From: CAZCZY01 sp964503525
GTDB taxonomy: Bacteria > Patescibacteriota > JAUYIX01
Assembly (NCBI GenBank): GCA_964503525.1
Contig: CAZCZY010000008.1
Location: 1-23,003, forward strand
Direction: 5' to 3'
Length of the DNA: 23,003 nt
Shown: positions 1 through 8,908 of the stretch, piece by piece
How the letters are laid out: the number at the start of each line of letters is the position of its first letter
Position numbering within the stretch: position 1 is the first letter of the stretch
Translations under genes and position numbers: made by a program
Notes under the pieces: generated by a model
Told to the model about the DNA's origin: nothing
The model's input: only the letters and a program-made list of their open reading frames with translations
Databases searched by the model: none

Positions 1-272
1 TAGGCACCGCTAAATGTTCCCCCGCTATCATCACTGTTGTCCTCGGCACTAAATTCAAACGGCGGAAAAAATTTATTGGCCGGGTCGCCAGTGTCGAGCT
101 CATCTTCAAAGGCACCGTTGCAAGCGACCTCATCATAGGGACCAAGTGCATGAGCGTCACTTAAATCGTCAACATCAGTCGCCCGGACAATTGCTGGAGC
201 TACGCTTGTTACGATAATTCCCATTGTCACGAACAAAATGCAAAAAAATTTCAGTCGCAGTTGCTTTACCAT
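1..272 (-). CDS. Secreted protein, N-terminal part only (paralogue of the 699-residue surface protein)
   Basis: This gene runs off the left edge of the window; about 90 codons are visible. It begins MVKQLRLKFFCILFVTMGII, a basic start plus hydrophobic core typical of a signal peptide, with likely cleavage after VRA near residue 31. The mature part is acidic and carries PYDEVACNG, matching PYDQISCAG at the same place in the upstream gene, so the two are probably tandem paralogues. The ATG lies inside the end of that gene (ATGGTAA, 7-base overlap), which suggests translational coupling. It is the last visible member of the T4SS-like operon. It may continue with Asp repeats or Ig-like domains, but that part is outside the window. 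Function is unknown; export to the cell surface is inferred. Confidence 0.75.
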   Translation of the reverse strand, partial: MVKQLRLKFFCILFVTMGIIVTSVAPAIVRATDVDDLSDAHALGPYDEVACNGAFEDELDTGDPANKFFPPFEFSAEDNSDDSGGTFSGA

Positions 273-2365
273 GACGACCTCACACTTTCTGACTTGCGTT
301 TAAGCGCCAGCACACCGCCGCCAATAACGACTCCAAAAAGTGCTAGCGAGACGAGCGCTGCGTTGGCGGCGCGGCCGCCCACATTGGCACGAACTGCCGC
401 CAAGAATGTACCAACTTGCCAGCGCGGCGCATTGGGCGCAAACGCAAAACCCACAGGTTTTGTTGTAAATAAAATTTCCGCACGCGCAGATTGTGGTTCG
501 TCGCCGATAGTGGAGACGGTAACGCTGATGGAGTGCTGCTCACCGTCACCGCCAGCATTGACTTGTGCCGTCGGGCTGACAGACTCGGAAGTCTCGCCAT
601 CCACTGTAAAACGATACTCCAAACTTTCTGTCGCAAAATGTTCGGTCAGCGCACGCACCGTGACAATTTGACCGGTGACCGGTTCGACCGGAGTAAGCTC
701 CAAAGTCACCGTTGGTCGTTGCACCTCGATTTCTTGGGTGACTTTGCCGGCGAGCTTGCTTGAGCCTGTCTCCAACAATTCCAATCCAATCTGATACGTT
801 GATCCTCCACCTTTTTCTACCTCGAGGACAAAAGTATCGGCGCCAACCTTGGAGTCAGCTTTTTGCAGTGTGCTATCGATACTCCACAAAAATAAATACT
901 GACTGGGGTCTTGGCTCGCATTAAGCAACGCATGGATCTCAACCGTTTTTCCAGTCTCGATTTTTTCTGGATCATACTCGAGCAGAATAGAATCGCCGTT
1001 GACGAGGGCCGTTCGTCCATGACTGAGTTGTCCAGTTTGCGGATTGATCACGTCGACTGCAATGATTACGTCCTCACCGGGAGTCATATCCTCAGGAATT
1101 GTGTACTCCAAGGTCTGCTCACCTTGACCGGAGAGTTCTGGTTGTGGCTCACCATTGACGCTCCACTCATATGATAAGAGGAGGTCTTTGGACTCGCTGC
1201 CTGTTGGCTCGGCCCTCACTTGTAGTACTTCGCCCGAGCGTGCCACGTCCGTTTGCACTGCGAGATCCACGCTCAGATTCTCACGCGAGCGCGCAGGAAT
1301 AGCATCAAAGGCCGAATCAATCTTAGTCAGCTTTTTTTCTTCTTCGTTACGTTTTTCCATGGTGCCGACGACAATCACGTGGATTTGATATTCCGTTTGC
1401 GCGCTATCGGCCGAGGCGGGAAATTTCATGGTGTGCTGCCCAAGTCCGACTGCGTCGGCCTCATCAGGGAATCCATCGCTATCGGTATCTGCGGACTTTG
1501 GATCAGTGTCCAAAATATATTCTTCGAGATTGGTAAAGCTCCCATCGCCGAGCGTACCGCCCGCAATCTCAGGCGCTGGGCTTAAAAATTCTCCCAAAAG
1601 ATTTGGAAATGCGGTTGCTGTGTACCCATCATCGTCCGGATCCTGACCGGCGTCACCCGGGTTGTTGGGATTGAGTCCGTAGCGAACTTCCCAATTGTCA
1701 TCCATACCGTCACCGTCTTGATCAATTTCCGTTTCACGACTTAGGGCATCACAATCGCCACGCACTCCCCCGCTACTGGTAGAGAGTTGTTCGAACCCGG
1801 GTACCGAGCCTCCTGCGCTATATCCATTGATATATTTTCCATCCACCCAGGCGGCGTAATAAAAACTGTCACCCGGGGAGCCCTCCAGAGCAAAACTGCT
1901 CGGCATAATGGTGAATGTCACGTCACTCCCAGGTGTCGCATCCTCGGCTGGAGTTATTTGTACCGACGGCTCGGACTGAAAGGCATCATTGGCGAGCGCT
2001 TTTTCTTCTTGCGTATAGGTCGGCTCAAAAGAAAAATTGTTACCGCTCATTTGCATTTCAAACGGCAAGTTAAAGTTGTTGTTTGGGAAGGGCGAATCCT
2101 CGTCGGGGTCATTGCCAACGTCTCGGCTCGAACTATCGTTTTGTTCCTCTGCGCCGTATGGAAACTGGACGGCATTGGGATCGACATTCTCAACGTCGTC
2201 TTCCTCCACGCCCGCACAAGAAATTTGATCGTACGGATCGTTATCGTTATCAGGCTCTTGAGCTCTTGCAACACCAATTGGCATGCCCAGCGGCAAACCT
2301 AACAGCAAACTCACGCTGATCGCGAGAAAAGTCGCCAGTTCCAACGTGAGTCGCAGACGATGCAC
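266..2365 (-). CDS. Secreted, membrane-anchored surface protein with TSP3-like Asp repeats and Ig-like domains
   Basis: The 699-residue product has a signal peptide (residues 1-35, cleavage after ARA), an acidic low-complexity stretch (37-110), Asp-rich motifs like thrombospondin type 3 calcium-binding repeats (EIDQDGDGMDD at 213-223, QDPDDDGY at 241-248, ADTDSDGFPDEAD at 292-304), then about three beta-rich Ig/PKD-like modules (about 365-455, 458-548 and 550-635). A C-terminal hydrophobic helix (668-687) followed by KRKSE suggests anchoring in the membrane with the bulk outside. The start is GTG, only 2 bases after the VirB4 stop codon, so it belongs to the T4SS operon. A role as a surface adhesin or structural partner of the secretion machine is inferred from context. 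The Asp motifs suggest calcium-dependent folding. No enzyme motif was seen. Confidence 0.85.
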   Translation of the reverse strand: MHRLRLTLELATFLAISVSLLLGLPLGMPIGVARAQEPDNDNDPYDQISCAGVEEDDVENVDPNAVQFPYGAEEQNDSSSRDVGNDPDEDSPFPNNNFNLPFEMQMSGNNFSFEPTYTQEEKALANDAFQSEPSVQITPAEDATPGSDVTFTIMPSSFALEGSPGDSFYYAAWVDGKYINGYSAGGSVPGFEQLSTSSGGVRGDCDALSRETEIDQDGDGMDDNWEVRYGLNPNNPGDAGQDPDDDGYTATAFPNLLGEFLSPAPEIAGGTLGDGSFTNLEEYILDTDPKSADTDSDGFPDEADAVGLGQHTMKFPASADSAQTEYQIHVIVVGTMEKRNEEEKKLTKIDSAFDAIPARSRENLSVDLAVQTDVARSGEVLQVRAEPTGSESKDLLLSYEWSVNGEPQPELSGQGEQTLEYTIPEDMTPGEDVIIAVDVINPQTGQLSHGRTALVNGDSILLEYDPEKIETGKTVEIHALLNASQDPSQYLFLWSIDSTLQKADSKVGADTFVLEVEKGGGSTYQIGLELLETGSSKLAGKVTQEIEVQRPTVTLELTPVEPVTGQIVTVRALTEHFATESLEYRFTVDGETSESVSPTAQVNAGGDGEQHSISVTVSTIGDEPQSARAEILFTTKPVGFAFAPNAPRWQVGTFLAAVRANVGGRAANAALVSLALFGVVIGGGVLALKRKSESVRSSW

Positions 2366-2367
2366 AA

Positions 2368-4362
2368 TTAGGTTCCCCCTCCAACGCCTTGACGGCCATT
2401 TTGATCGCCAGCGTCGGCGCCTGTTTCGTCGGTAAATTCGCCATGTTGAGCCGCAAATTCCTTTTTGGCCTGCTCAATTTCAAGAATTTGTCGTGGGTCG
2501 GAGGTAATAATTTGGTCTTCGCTGTAACTCGCGACAACTTTGATAGCCACGTGTTTTAGACCGGCAAAGAAAATTCCCTCGCCCACATCGCTCTCGAGCA
2601 GCAAGAATTTTTCACCGTCCGTGAGATGGAAAACTTCTTGGATTTGATCAATCGTCGTAGGCGATTGTCGTAACAAAGTTTGCATTGAGGAGTTGGACAC
2701 CACCGCGCGGCCAAACTCGCTCGACAAAAAGTCCGCCACGTCTTGGCTGATCGTGGTTACACCGAGATAATATTTGCGCGCGCGCTTTGCGATCGAGAAC
2801 AAGAATCGAGCGGAGTCCTCGTATTGCATCATCCACCAGGCTTCATCAATTACGAGGATACGTTTTTTTAGCTCGGACCGAACTAAATTCCAGATGTAAT
2901 TGAGCACCAAAAACATTCCAATTGGGCGTAACTCATCTTCCAGATCGCGTAGGTTAAAGGTCACCAATTGTTTTTGCACTTGAATATTGGTTGGGCGGTT
3001 AAATAGACCTGAGAAAGTACCTTCTGTAAATTTACTCAAGCGCGTAGCAATCGACTCAGCACCTTCGACGGAGTTAAGCACTTCTTGCAGATCCTGCATC
3101 AACGGAAATTCGGCGCTGATCAAGTCAGGCGTGTCGTTGGCGATATCTTTTTTGGCATAGGCTTCGTAGATTGCCTTATCAAGGATGGCATCTTCTTCTG
3201 GCGTGAGCTTGCCGATCATGATGCCAATCAACGCTTTGAGCGCGATGATGTTGCTGCGGAGCAAGTCGAGCACGGGCTCGCTGGAAAGTCTTGGCAAATC
3301 AAACGGGTTGAGCGTTGTGTCTGAGCCGAGCGAAACATTAATAAAGGCACCATCAACTGCAGTGGTAAGATGGTAGTACTCGGACTCCGGATCGACGACG
3401 ATCACATCCGTCCCAAGCATCATGGAGCGCAGGATTTCTAACTTTACTGCATATGATTTTCCCGCACCGGACTTAGCAAACACAACTGTGTTGGCATTTT
3501 CTAGCGAGAAGCGGTCAAACAGGACGAGCGAATTATTATGACGATTGATGCCGTAGAGAATGCCGTCGTTGCTGGTAAGTTCACTGGAGATAAATGGAAA
3601 ACTCGTGGAGAGTGGCGAGGTGTTCATGTTCGTGCCAATTTTTAACTCGTCATTGCCAAGCGGAAGCGTCGAGTTAAAGCCCTGCTCCATTTGCAAGATG
3701 GCGTGCTTGGCGTAGACAAGTTTGGTGCCGAGGATTGTCTCGACCGTCTCCGACAAATCATCCAGTTGTTTTTTACTATTAGCGTAGAGCGTGACGTAGA
3801 GGCCATACCGGAAAAAGCGCTCGGTACCTTGCTGTAATTTGTCGCGCAGGCTTTCGATATCGGCGTGTGCGGTTTCTAGGATTGGGTCGCGAACTTTTCC
3901 ACGTTCAACATTGATATTGATGCTCGCCTCGACTTTACCCGATTGCTTTTTTAGGTTTTTGAGGACCAGCTCCGAGGGCATCGGGTACAAAAACATCGAG
4001 ACGTCGAGTTCTTCGTTGAGATTTACAATTGGTGAGAACCAGCCCACACGGAGATAGCGTGGATACACAAACACGAACATCGTCCGGGCAAATTTGCCAC
4101 CAACAAACAAAAAGTTTGACTCGGCCTTAAAGGCGGCCGGCGCTATGATGTCTTTGACCGTGGCGACGCCCTCGCGGAAAACACGCTCGGCTTCTAACAA
4201 CTGCAATTTGCGTTGTTGCTCGCCCTCTGGCAGATCCGACTCGGTGACCGGAACAGGAAAAGCCATGGGCTCGCCCGGGGCGAGGCGCCGGCCGCCGGTT
4301 CCTGGCATTGCCCCGTACGCGACAGGTGCGTTTGTATTAAATTGTTGTGGTTCGTTTGCCAT
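2368..4362 (-). CDS. virB4: VirB4-family type IV secretion ATPase
   Basis: This 664-residue protein is the energy-supplying ATPase of a T4SS, expected at the inner face of the cytoplasmic membrane. Residues about 60-260 resemble the VirB4 N-terminal domain. The ATPase domain has Walker A (AKSGAGKS, 296-303), the VirB4-typical VVDPESEY (322-329) and LNPFDL (351-356), and Walker B (ILVIDEAWW, 502-510). The C-terminus after about 640 is a Gly/Asp-rich tail. An ATG start is supported by GGGAGA about 6 bases upstream. It follows the TraC-like gene by 20 bases and touches the surface-protein gene downstream. All key nucleotide-binding residues are present, so it should be active. It is not a VirD4 coupling protein, because the VirB4 N-domain and the DPE/NPFDL motifs are present. 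Confidence 0.93.
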   Translation of the reverse strand: MANEPQQFNTNAPVAYGAMPGTGGRRLAPGEPMAFPVPVTESDLPEGEQQRKLQLLEAERVFREGVATVKDIIAPAAFKAESNFLFVGGKFARTMFVFVYPRYLRVGWFSPIVNLNEELDVSMFLYPMPSELVLKNLKKQSGKVEASININVERGKVRDPILETAHADIESLRDKLQQGTERFFRYGLYVTLYANSKKQLDDLSETVETILGTKLVYAKHAILQMEQGFNSTLPLGNDELKIGTNMNTSPLSTSFPFISSELTSNDGILYGINRHNNSLVLFDRFSLENANTVVFAKSGAGKSYAVKLEILRSMMLGTDVIVVDPESEYYHLTTAVDGAFINVSLGSDTTLNPFDLPRLSSEPVLDLLRSNIIALKALIGIMIGKLTPEEDAILDKAIYEAYAKKDIANDTPDLISAEFPLMQDLQEVLNSVEGAESIATRLSKFTEGTFSGLFNRPTNIQVQKQLVTFNLRDLEDELRPIGMFLVLNYIWNLVRSELKKRILVIDEAWWMMQYEDSARFLFSIAKRARKYYLGVTTISQDVADFLSSEFGRAVVSNSSMQTLLRQSPTTIDQIQEVFHLTDGEKFLLLESDVGEGIFFAGLKHVAIKVVASYSEDQIITSDPRQILEIEQAKKEFAAQHGEFTDETGADAGDQNGRQGVGGGT

Positions 4363-4382
4363 ATAATTCTCCCTTTTTATTA

Positions 4383-5108
4383 TTAACCGCGATCGAGCGC
4401 GAGCTCTTCAACGTCGGCGAGACTCGTTTGTCCTTTGATTTCTGGGTTATAGGTGTTGTAAACCAGCTCAATCAACTCGGCCGTGTTTAACATGAGACTC
4501 TTTAGACCAAGCGTGTTGAGACCGATCTGGATGCGCTCCACCCGCTCAAGTAATTGACGCCGGCGCTCGTCAAACTCGCGCCGACTCGTCGCAATAACTT
4601 TAGTCGGCGACAAAACTTTTCCGATCCGCGAGAAAAAGGTTTCCTCTTTACTCTCAAGCGGGTGGAACGGCACAATCACGTAAAAGTTTTTCTCCATAAT
4701 GTTGGAGATTTGAATCAGCTGCTGAATATACTCACGATATTGTTGGGTCTGGATTCGGAGTAACTCATTAGTCTGTACTTTTTCGCGTTGCGCCAGCATG
4801 TCGAGATACGGTTTGATGTTGAGGATGCGAGATTGAATCAACATTTGCATCGGAAAATCTACGGAGTTTAAAAATGCTTGGTAGCCATAGACGATTGCTT
4901 CCTGCTCCTCCTGTGACTTGAGCGCAAAGTTGACCGACCCCACCATCAGCACGGCTCTCACGCCACCGTCGCGAAGCACGATCGAATCGTCGCGGATCTC
5001 GGCGATATCTAAATACCGCTGCGTACTCTGGGTCGCAGTAACTTTTGGTCCAGCGATCGCTGGATTGTGCATCTGTATTATTTTGTCTGGGGATGAAGCT
5101 TTTGCCAT
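4383..5108 (-). CDS. TraC-like protein, T4SS component related to the N-terminal region of conjugative ATPases
   Basis: The 241-residue soluble protein resembles the N-terminal, non-ATPase region of conjugative TraC/VirB4 proteins. Recognisable parts are RYLDIAEIRDDSIVLRDGG (residues about 31-50), a segment ending SVNFALKSQEEQEAIV (58-73) and QAFLNSVDFPMQMLIQSR (77-94). It has no Walker A or B motif, so it cannot be an ATPase alone. It sits directly upstream of the VirB4 gene (20-base gap) and downstream of the PrgI-like gene, the order expected in a Gram-positive-type T4SS core. It probably binds VirB4 at the membrane. The following VirB4 also has its own N-terminal domain, so this may be a duplicated or separated domain and not a simple gene split. 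The ATG has no obvious Shine-Dalgarno sequence. Confidence 0.82.
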   Translation of the reverse strand: MAKASSPDKIIQMHNPAIAGPKVTATQSTQRYLDIAEIRDDSIVLRDGGVRAVLMVGSVNFALKSQEEQEAIVYGYQAFLNSVDFPMQMLIQSRILNIKPYLDMLAQREKVQTNELLRIQTQQYREYIQQLIQISNIMEKNFYVIVPFHPLESKEETFFSRIGKVLSPTKVIATSRREFDERRRQLLERVERIQIGLNTLGLKSLMLNTAELIELVYNTYNPEIKGQTSLADVEELALDRG

Positions 5109-5137
5109 GGAAGTGAGTTAGGAAATTATTTTTTGCG

Positions 5138-5590
5138 CTAGTAAAGATCTGGATACAGTTCTTTTTGTTGTTGCGGGACAATGCTCTCACCAAGTTTGAC
5201 TTCAAAATCAAGAATATGGCTGAGTCGCTCGAGCCCTTCCTTACGTAAATCACCGCGCTGTATTTTTTGTCCGCGGTCATTTTTAAAAGACGTTTTGATC
5301 CGCGGGAGTGTCGGATCGCGCTTCCAGATGCGGTTGGTTGGATGGATTAAGAAGTTGAAACCGTTTGCCAAGAAAAAATAGAATGGGCGACCATTAACCT
5401 GATAAAAAGCCATCGCCAAGAAAAACGCCGCGGTTGGGATCACCAGGATCACAAAGACTGGTACTGAGAAAAGAAAAAATTCTGTGAGACCGAGCCCGAC
5501 GCCCGCAACAACATACAAGAATTGTTGGATCGTAAATGGTCCGAATATTTTGTCTCGAACGTCTATAAATTGTGGAACTGAGAATTGCAT
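5138..5590 (-). CDS. PrgI-family T4SS membrane protein (VirB3-like position)
   Basis: The 150-residue protein starts MQFSVPQFIDVRDKIFGPFT, the short N-terminal pattern of PrgI-family proteins. Two closely spaced membrane helices follow (about 22-41 and 44-64), then the NGRPF...FNFLIHPTNRIWKR segment (66-91) typical of the family, and a basic cytoplasmic tail. PrgI proteins occupy the VirB3-like place in conjugation machines of Gram-positive bacteria and of Patescibacteria and lie beside the ATPase. The gene order here (PrgI, TraC-like, VirB4) agrees. No strong ribosome binding site precedes the ATG; the gap to the upstream gene is 19 bases. The family assignment rests on pattern recognition. 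Confidence 0.85.
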   Translation of the reverse strand: MQFSVPQFIDVRDKIFGPFTIQQFLYVVAGVGLGLTEFFLFSVPVFVILVIPTAAFFLAMAFYQVNGRPFYFFLANGFNFLIHPTNRIWKRDPTLPRIKTSFKNDRGQKIQRGDLRKEGLERLSHILDFEVKLGESIVPQQQKELYPDLY

Positions 5591-5609
5591 GGCTATAGTT
5601 TCGCGTTGA

Positions 5610-6566
5610 TCATTGGATCGATTTCATAAGTTTTGCGACTGCTTCAAACTCTTCTTTGAGCAAGTAGGGTTTGCCTGATTGATAGCGTTCGTAAATTACA
5701 ACGTCGAGCGCTTTGCCAAAACGGATCGAGTCTTGGCCTTGTTCTTGATAGAGGGCAACTAGCGGTGATCGACGAAGCGCATTTTGCACCTTGGGACGAT
5801 CTTGTGGTGCGCCTGCTAACACTGTCGCTAGTTGTTGATCCAGTTGGCTGATCTTGAGGCCAGCGGATTGTCCTTCTGTGCGCAGCGATTCGACCTTGAA
5901 TCCTTCGAGTTGTTTTAAGAATTGGTCGCGGGAGACGCCGGGGGCTTGAGTCGCTGGCACCTTGGATTTATTGCTGGTGGCATGCATTGGGACAGTGCCA
6001 ACTGGCGACGCATTTGCAGGTAATGGACGGCGAGTTGTTACCGGCATTGGAACTTTTCGCGCACCTGCGGGAGGAGCTTTGCCAGGACCGGCTGGCTTGT
6101 TGGGTCGCGTTTGTATGGGCGACGCCTTTTGCAATCCAAGTTTTTTCTTGAACTCCAATCCCGGACCGCGCTGCGTACCTGCCTGCGCCATCATGCGCTC
6201 AATCTTTGGGGATACTGTGTGTCCTGGTTCCTTACCGCCAAACTCATGACCCCAGGTTTGCCACTGGGTCGTTAGATCTTTGATACCGCCTAGAAAGTCT
6301 TCAAAAGCAGCAAAATGTTGTTCGCTGACTTCTGCAGCCAATAAATAGGCCTGCGCATCGGGAAGCCCCAGGATGTTACGCAAATACTTTGGAAAATCCT
6401 TGAGTTCAATATTTTGCAAAAACACGCCGTTAATGATGATGGCGAAGTCGTCAAGCTTATTCCCACTCAGCTTATAGCGGTCCGCCAGTCGTAAGGTCTT
6501 GACTGTTGTGTAATACGAGCCAAGGTATTCAGTAATGCGCGGTGGTAGTTGATCGGGAGAAATCAT
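5610..6566 (-). CDS. Hypothetical protein in the T4SS operon, two conserved-looking ends with a Pro/Ala linker
   Basis: The 318-residue protein is not recognised. It has a compact, mostly helical N-terminal part (about 1-115, rich in Leu and aromatic residues), a basic Pro/Ala/Lys/Gly linker (about 120-212) likely to be disordered, and a second helical part (about 213-318). No signal peptide or membrane helix is visible, so it is probably cytoplasmic. Its ATG overlaps the stop of the TrbL/VirB6-like gene (ATGA), indicating tight translational coupling, and the PrgI-like gene follows after 19 bases. By position it may be a cytoplasmic T4SS accessory, for example an adaptor between the channel protein and the ATPases. 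That role is inferred only from location. Confidence 0.75.
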   Translation of the reverse strand: MISPDQLPPRITEYLGSYYTTVKTLRLADRYKLSGNKLDDFAIIINGVFLQNIELKDFPKYLRNILGLPDAQAYLLAAEVSEQHFAAFEDFLGGIKDLTTQWQTWGHEFGGKEPGHTVSPKIERMMAQAGTQRGPGLEFKKKLGLQKASPIQTRPNKPAGPGKAPPAGARKVPMPVTTRRPLPANASPVGTVPMHATSNKSKVPATQAPGVSRDQFLKQLEGFKVESLRTEGQSAGLKISQLDQQLATVLAGAPQDRPKVQNALRRSPLVALYQEQGQDSIRFGKALDVVIYERYQSGKPYLLKEEFEAVAKLMKSIQ

Positions 6567-8908
6567 TTCTTGAGACCTTTAATTGACCCCTTAACATCTC
6601 CCAGACTTTCTTCAAGTTCTTCTTGCTTCTTATTCATTTTTTCTTGTAAGTCTGCCAGCCGATCAACAGAGTCCGACATCCGCGTCTTGAGATGCGCCAT
6701 AATGCCATCTGAAATCTCTCTTCCAAAGGCCGAGTTTTTGGCTGCGGCAACAAGAGCAGCCTTCATATCAGTTCGATTTCTAAGTTTTTGATGATTAAGA
6801 ACGCCTAAAACCTTACCGAGGTTTGCAGGATTGCTATTTCCCAACCGGTTCATCATTTGGACAGAAACCGTTGTTGGTTGGTTCACGTAGTACGATGCGT
6901 CCGAATAAACAGTTTTTTCTATCTGATCATGCGCGCCACTAATATCGTGACCAGCCGTAATAGCTGCAGCGTTATTTTGTCTCATCATTTCGACAGGGTT
7001 AGCACCGCCCAGTACAGCTTTTTTAAATGTGTCAGAATAGCGCGCGTCGTTGCTAGTGGCCATAGTCCTCGTTACCTTACTTGCACCCACATTAAACGAG
7101 TCTCTTTGCCCATCTTTCCAGATTTTAGACACTTTACCTAGTTCCGCATCACTCAGGTTCTCCAAGACAACCCGAGCAACTACTTCGTTCTCAAGGCCCT
7201 CTTTTTGATTATTTACGCCATTAGTCTTAACCCAGTTAGAAACTTTTTCTTCAAAATCAGGGGCTGCGGGATCGAACTTTGCAGTCAAGTCATTGTTTGC
7301 TGCCTGGGATTTAATCAGTTCGAGAAATTGAGGGTCAACTTGAGCGCTTATCGCAGGCATGTTTCCTTTATTAACGCCGCCCGTACGGGCCAATGCCAGG
7401 GCACTCGCAGCCCTCTCCTCAGGAGTTGCACCGGGAAGTGCGGTGGGATTAATCGTCTGATTATCATACTGCTTACTCTTTTGGACGACTCGTCGGTTTG
7501 CGGCATTTGCACCTTCCTGATCGTTGTATTGTCTGCGCTCCTTGGCTGCAGCTTCTTCAGTGGCCGCCTCCTTTCCCCGCGCGCTAGCCCTGTCACCAGA
7601 ACCAATCAATCCACCGCCCACTTGGCCTAGAAGAGATTTTTTTCCAAAGGTGCCCTGCATACCAATACCAACGTTTCTTCTTAAGCCTCCACTTTCGTTA
7701 AGAGCCGCGGCACCTTTACCAAGAGATGCGCCAATACCCTCGCCCGCAGCAAGCCCTTTGCTGACAGCCCCAACGGCTGCACCAGCCCCCGCAGTTCCAA
7801 TAATTGTGGCCGCAGTCCAAGCGGTCTTAAACGTTTTTTGCGCCTTATCGATGACGAAATTGGCAACCTCTACGCCCATTTTTTTGGCAAACACGATGCC
7901 CATGTAAAGTATGATTACCGTCCCTAGGTCACGAACGAATACATTTCCCGTAATGGAACCGTCCGTTTCATCAGACACGATACCGACATAACTATCAAGT
8001 GCACCTGGGTTGCTCATGGCCTCAAAGAAAATAATTGCCAAGCGTATAAAGAAAATTATTACGGGGCCAACAAATGCATAAGAAATAACTTTTTTCCAAT
8101 AAAGTTGGGCAAACCCTTGTGTCGAAGGAAGTACCCCGAATGCAACGCCAAACGGCGCAAATACTGCAAAGATCCAAAGACCAGCAATTCTCAACCACAA
8201 GATAAGTGTCGTCAAAAGAAAAGCGACAATGAACCAATTTGTTGGCTGAATAATTTCAAAAAGGAATTGCAGCGGCACTGTAGCGCCACCTGAAACGATC
8301 GAGGCCGCAAAGAGGCCGGCCCTGCCGACAAGTGTGGTGACGAACTCTATGTCACTGATACTACCGACAATTTTATCGACTAAAGTGTTAGCGCCATCAC
8401 CTAATAGTCCCTGGGACAATAATTGCGAGAAATCCGCTATCGCTTTTACAAAGAAGAGTCCAAAATTAGAAAGAATAATTGCGAATACAAGTTTTGGTAA
8501 CAACTTGCCAGCGCTATAAGCCTCAAAGTCAAAAATAGTCGCCAGCGCTATCAACAGTAAGATTAGAATATAAAAGAGGTTAATCAGATTTAGAATGAAC
8601 TGATTGCCCGCCTGAATGCCTTTGTTTATTGGTTCATAAAAAAAAGGATCCGTTTGCACCGCTTCGTCTGTAAGCTTGGCAAACCATCGCAACAAACCAA
8701 GAGTCTGTACGTATTCCTTTATGGCCTCAGCATTGTCATTAAACCAGGCCAGACCTTTTTCCAAAATTAGGCCTTGCTGAAGTATCGGTGTCAACACTAC
8801 CTGCTTTACACTTTCGGCACGGACCGAAGTCGGAATAACTGCCGGGCCTAAAAGTATGGTTGCACAAAGGAACCCCAGGATAATTTTTTTGAGAAGAGAT
8901 TTCCTCAT
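6563..8908 (-). CDS. Polytopic TrbL/VirB6-like T4SS channel protein with long C-terminal soluble domain
   Basis: The 781-residue protein has a signal-like N-terminus (7-30), hydrophobic helices at about 105-128, 138-158, 190-206, 223-241, 243-260, 276-297 and 328-345, then a Gly/Ala-rich region (365-440) and a long hydrophilic C-terminal part (440-781) ending in a Glu/Lys coiled-coil-like segment (about 744-781). A multi-helix core with a large soluble tail beside PrgI and VirB4 genes is characteristic of TrbL/VirB6-type inner-membrane channel subunits. AGGAG lies 6 bases upstream of the ATG, and the previous gene's stop is immediately adjacent (no gap). The tail is unusually large and has no recognised domain. 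Family placement comes from topology and context, not from a catalytic motif. Confidence 0.85.
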   Translation of the reverse strand: MRKSLLKKIILGFLCATILLGPAVIPTSVRAESVKQVVLTPILQQGLILEKGLAWFNDNAEAIKEYVQTLGLLRWFAKLTDEAVQTDPFFYEPINKGIQAGNQFILNLINLFYILILLLIALATIFDFEAYSAGKLLPKLVFAIILSNFGLFFVKAIADFSQLLSQGLLGDGANTLVDKIVGSISDIEFVTTLVGRAGLFAASIVSGGATVPLQFLFEIIQPTNWFIVAFLLTTLILWLRIAGLWIFAVFAPFGVAFGVLPSTQGFAQLYWKKVISYAFVGPVIIFFIRLAIIFFEAMSNPGALDSYVGIVSDETDGSITGNVFVRDLGTVIILYMGIVFAKKMGVEVANFVIDKAQKTFKTAWTAATIIGTAGAGAAVGAVSKGLAAGEGIGASLGKGAAALNESGGLRRNVGIGMQGTFGKKSLLGQVGGGLIGSGDRASARGKEAATEEAAAKERRQYNDQEGANAANRRVVQKSKQYDNQTINPTALPGATPEERAASALALARTGGVNKGNMPAISAQVDPQFLELIKSQAANNDLTAKFDPAAPDFEEKVSNWVKTNGVNNQKEGLENEVVARVVLENLSDAELGKVSKIWKDGQRDSFNVGASKVTRTMATSNDARYSDTFKKAVLGGANPVEMMRQNNAAAITAGHDISGAHDQIEKTVYSDASYYVNQPTTVSVQMMNRLGNSNPANLGKVLGVLNHQKLRNRTDMKAALVAAAKNSAFGREISDGIMAHLKTRMSDSVDRLADLQEKMNKKQEELEESLGDVKGSIKGLKK

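Noticed and set aside
1787..2302. 171-residue plus-strand ORF with hydrophobic stretches
   Set aside because: It is antisense to the signal peptide and repeat part of the 699-residue protein, whose frame has clear domain structure.
2368..5108. VirB4 gene broken by frameshift into two pieces
   Set aside because: Each ORF has its own start and a separating 20-base gap with a ribosome binding site, and the downstream protein retains a complete N-domain plus ATPase, so two genes fit better.
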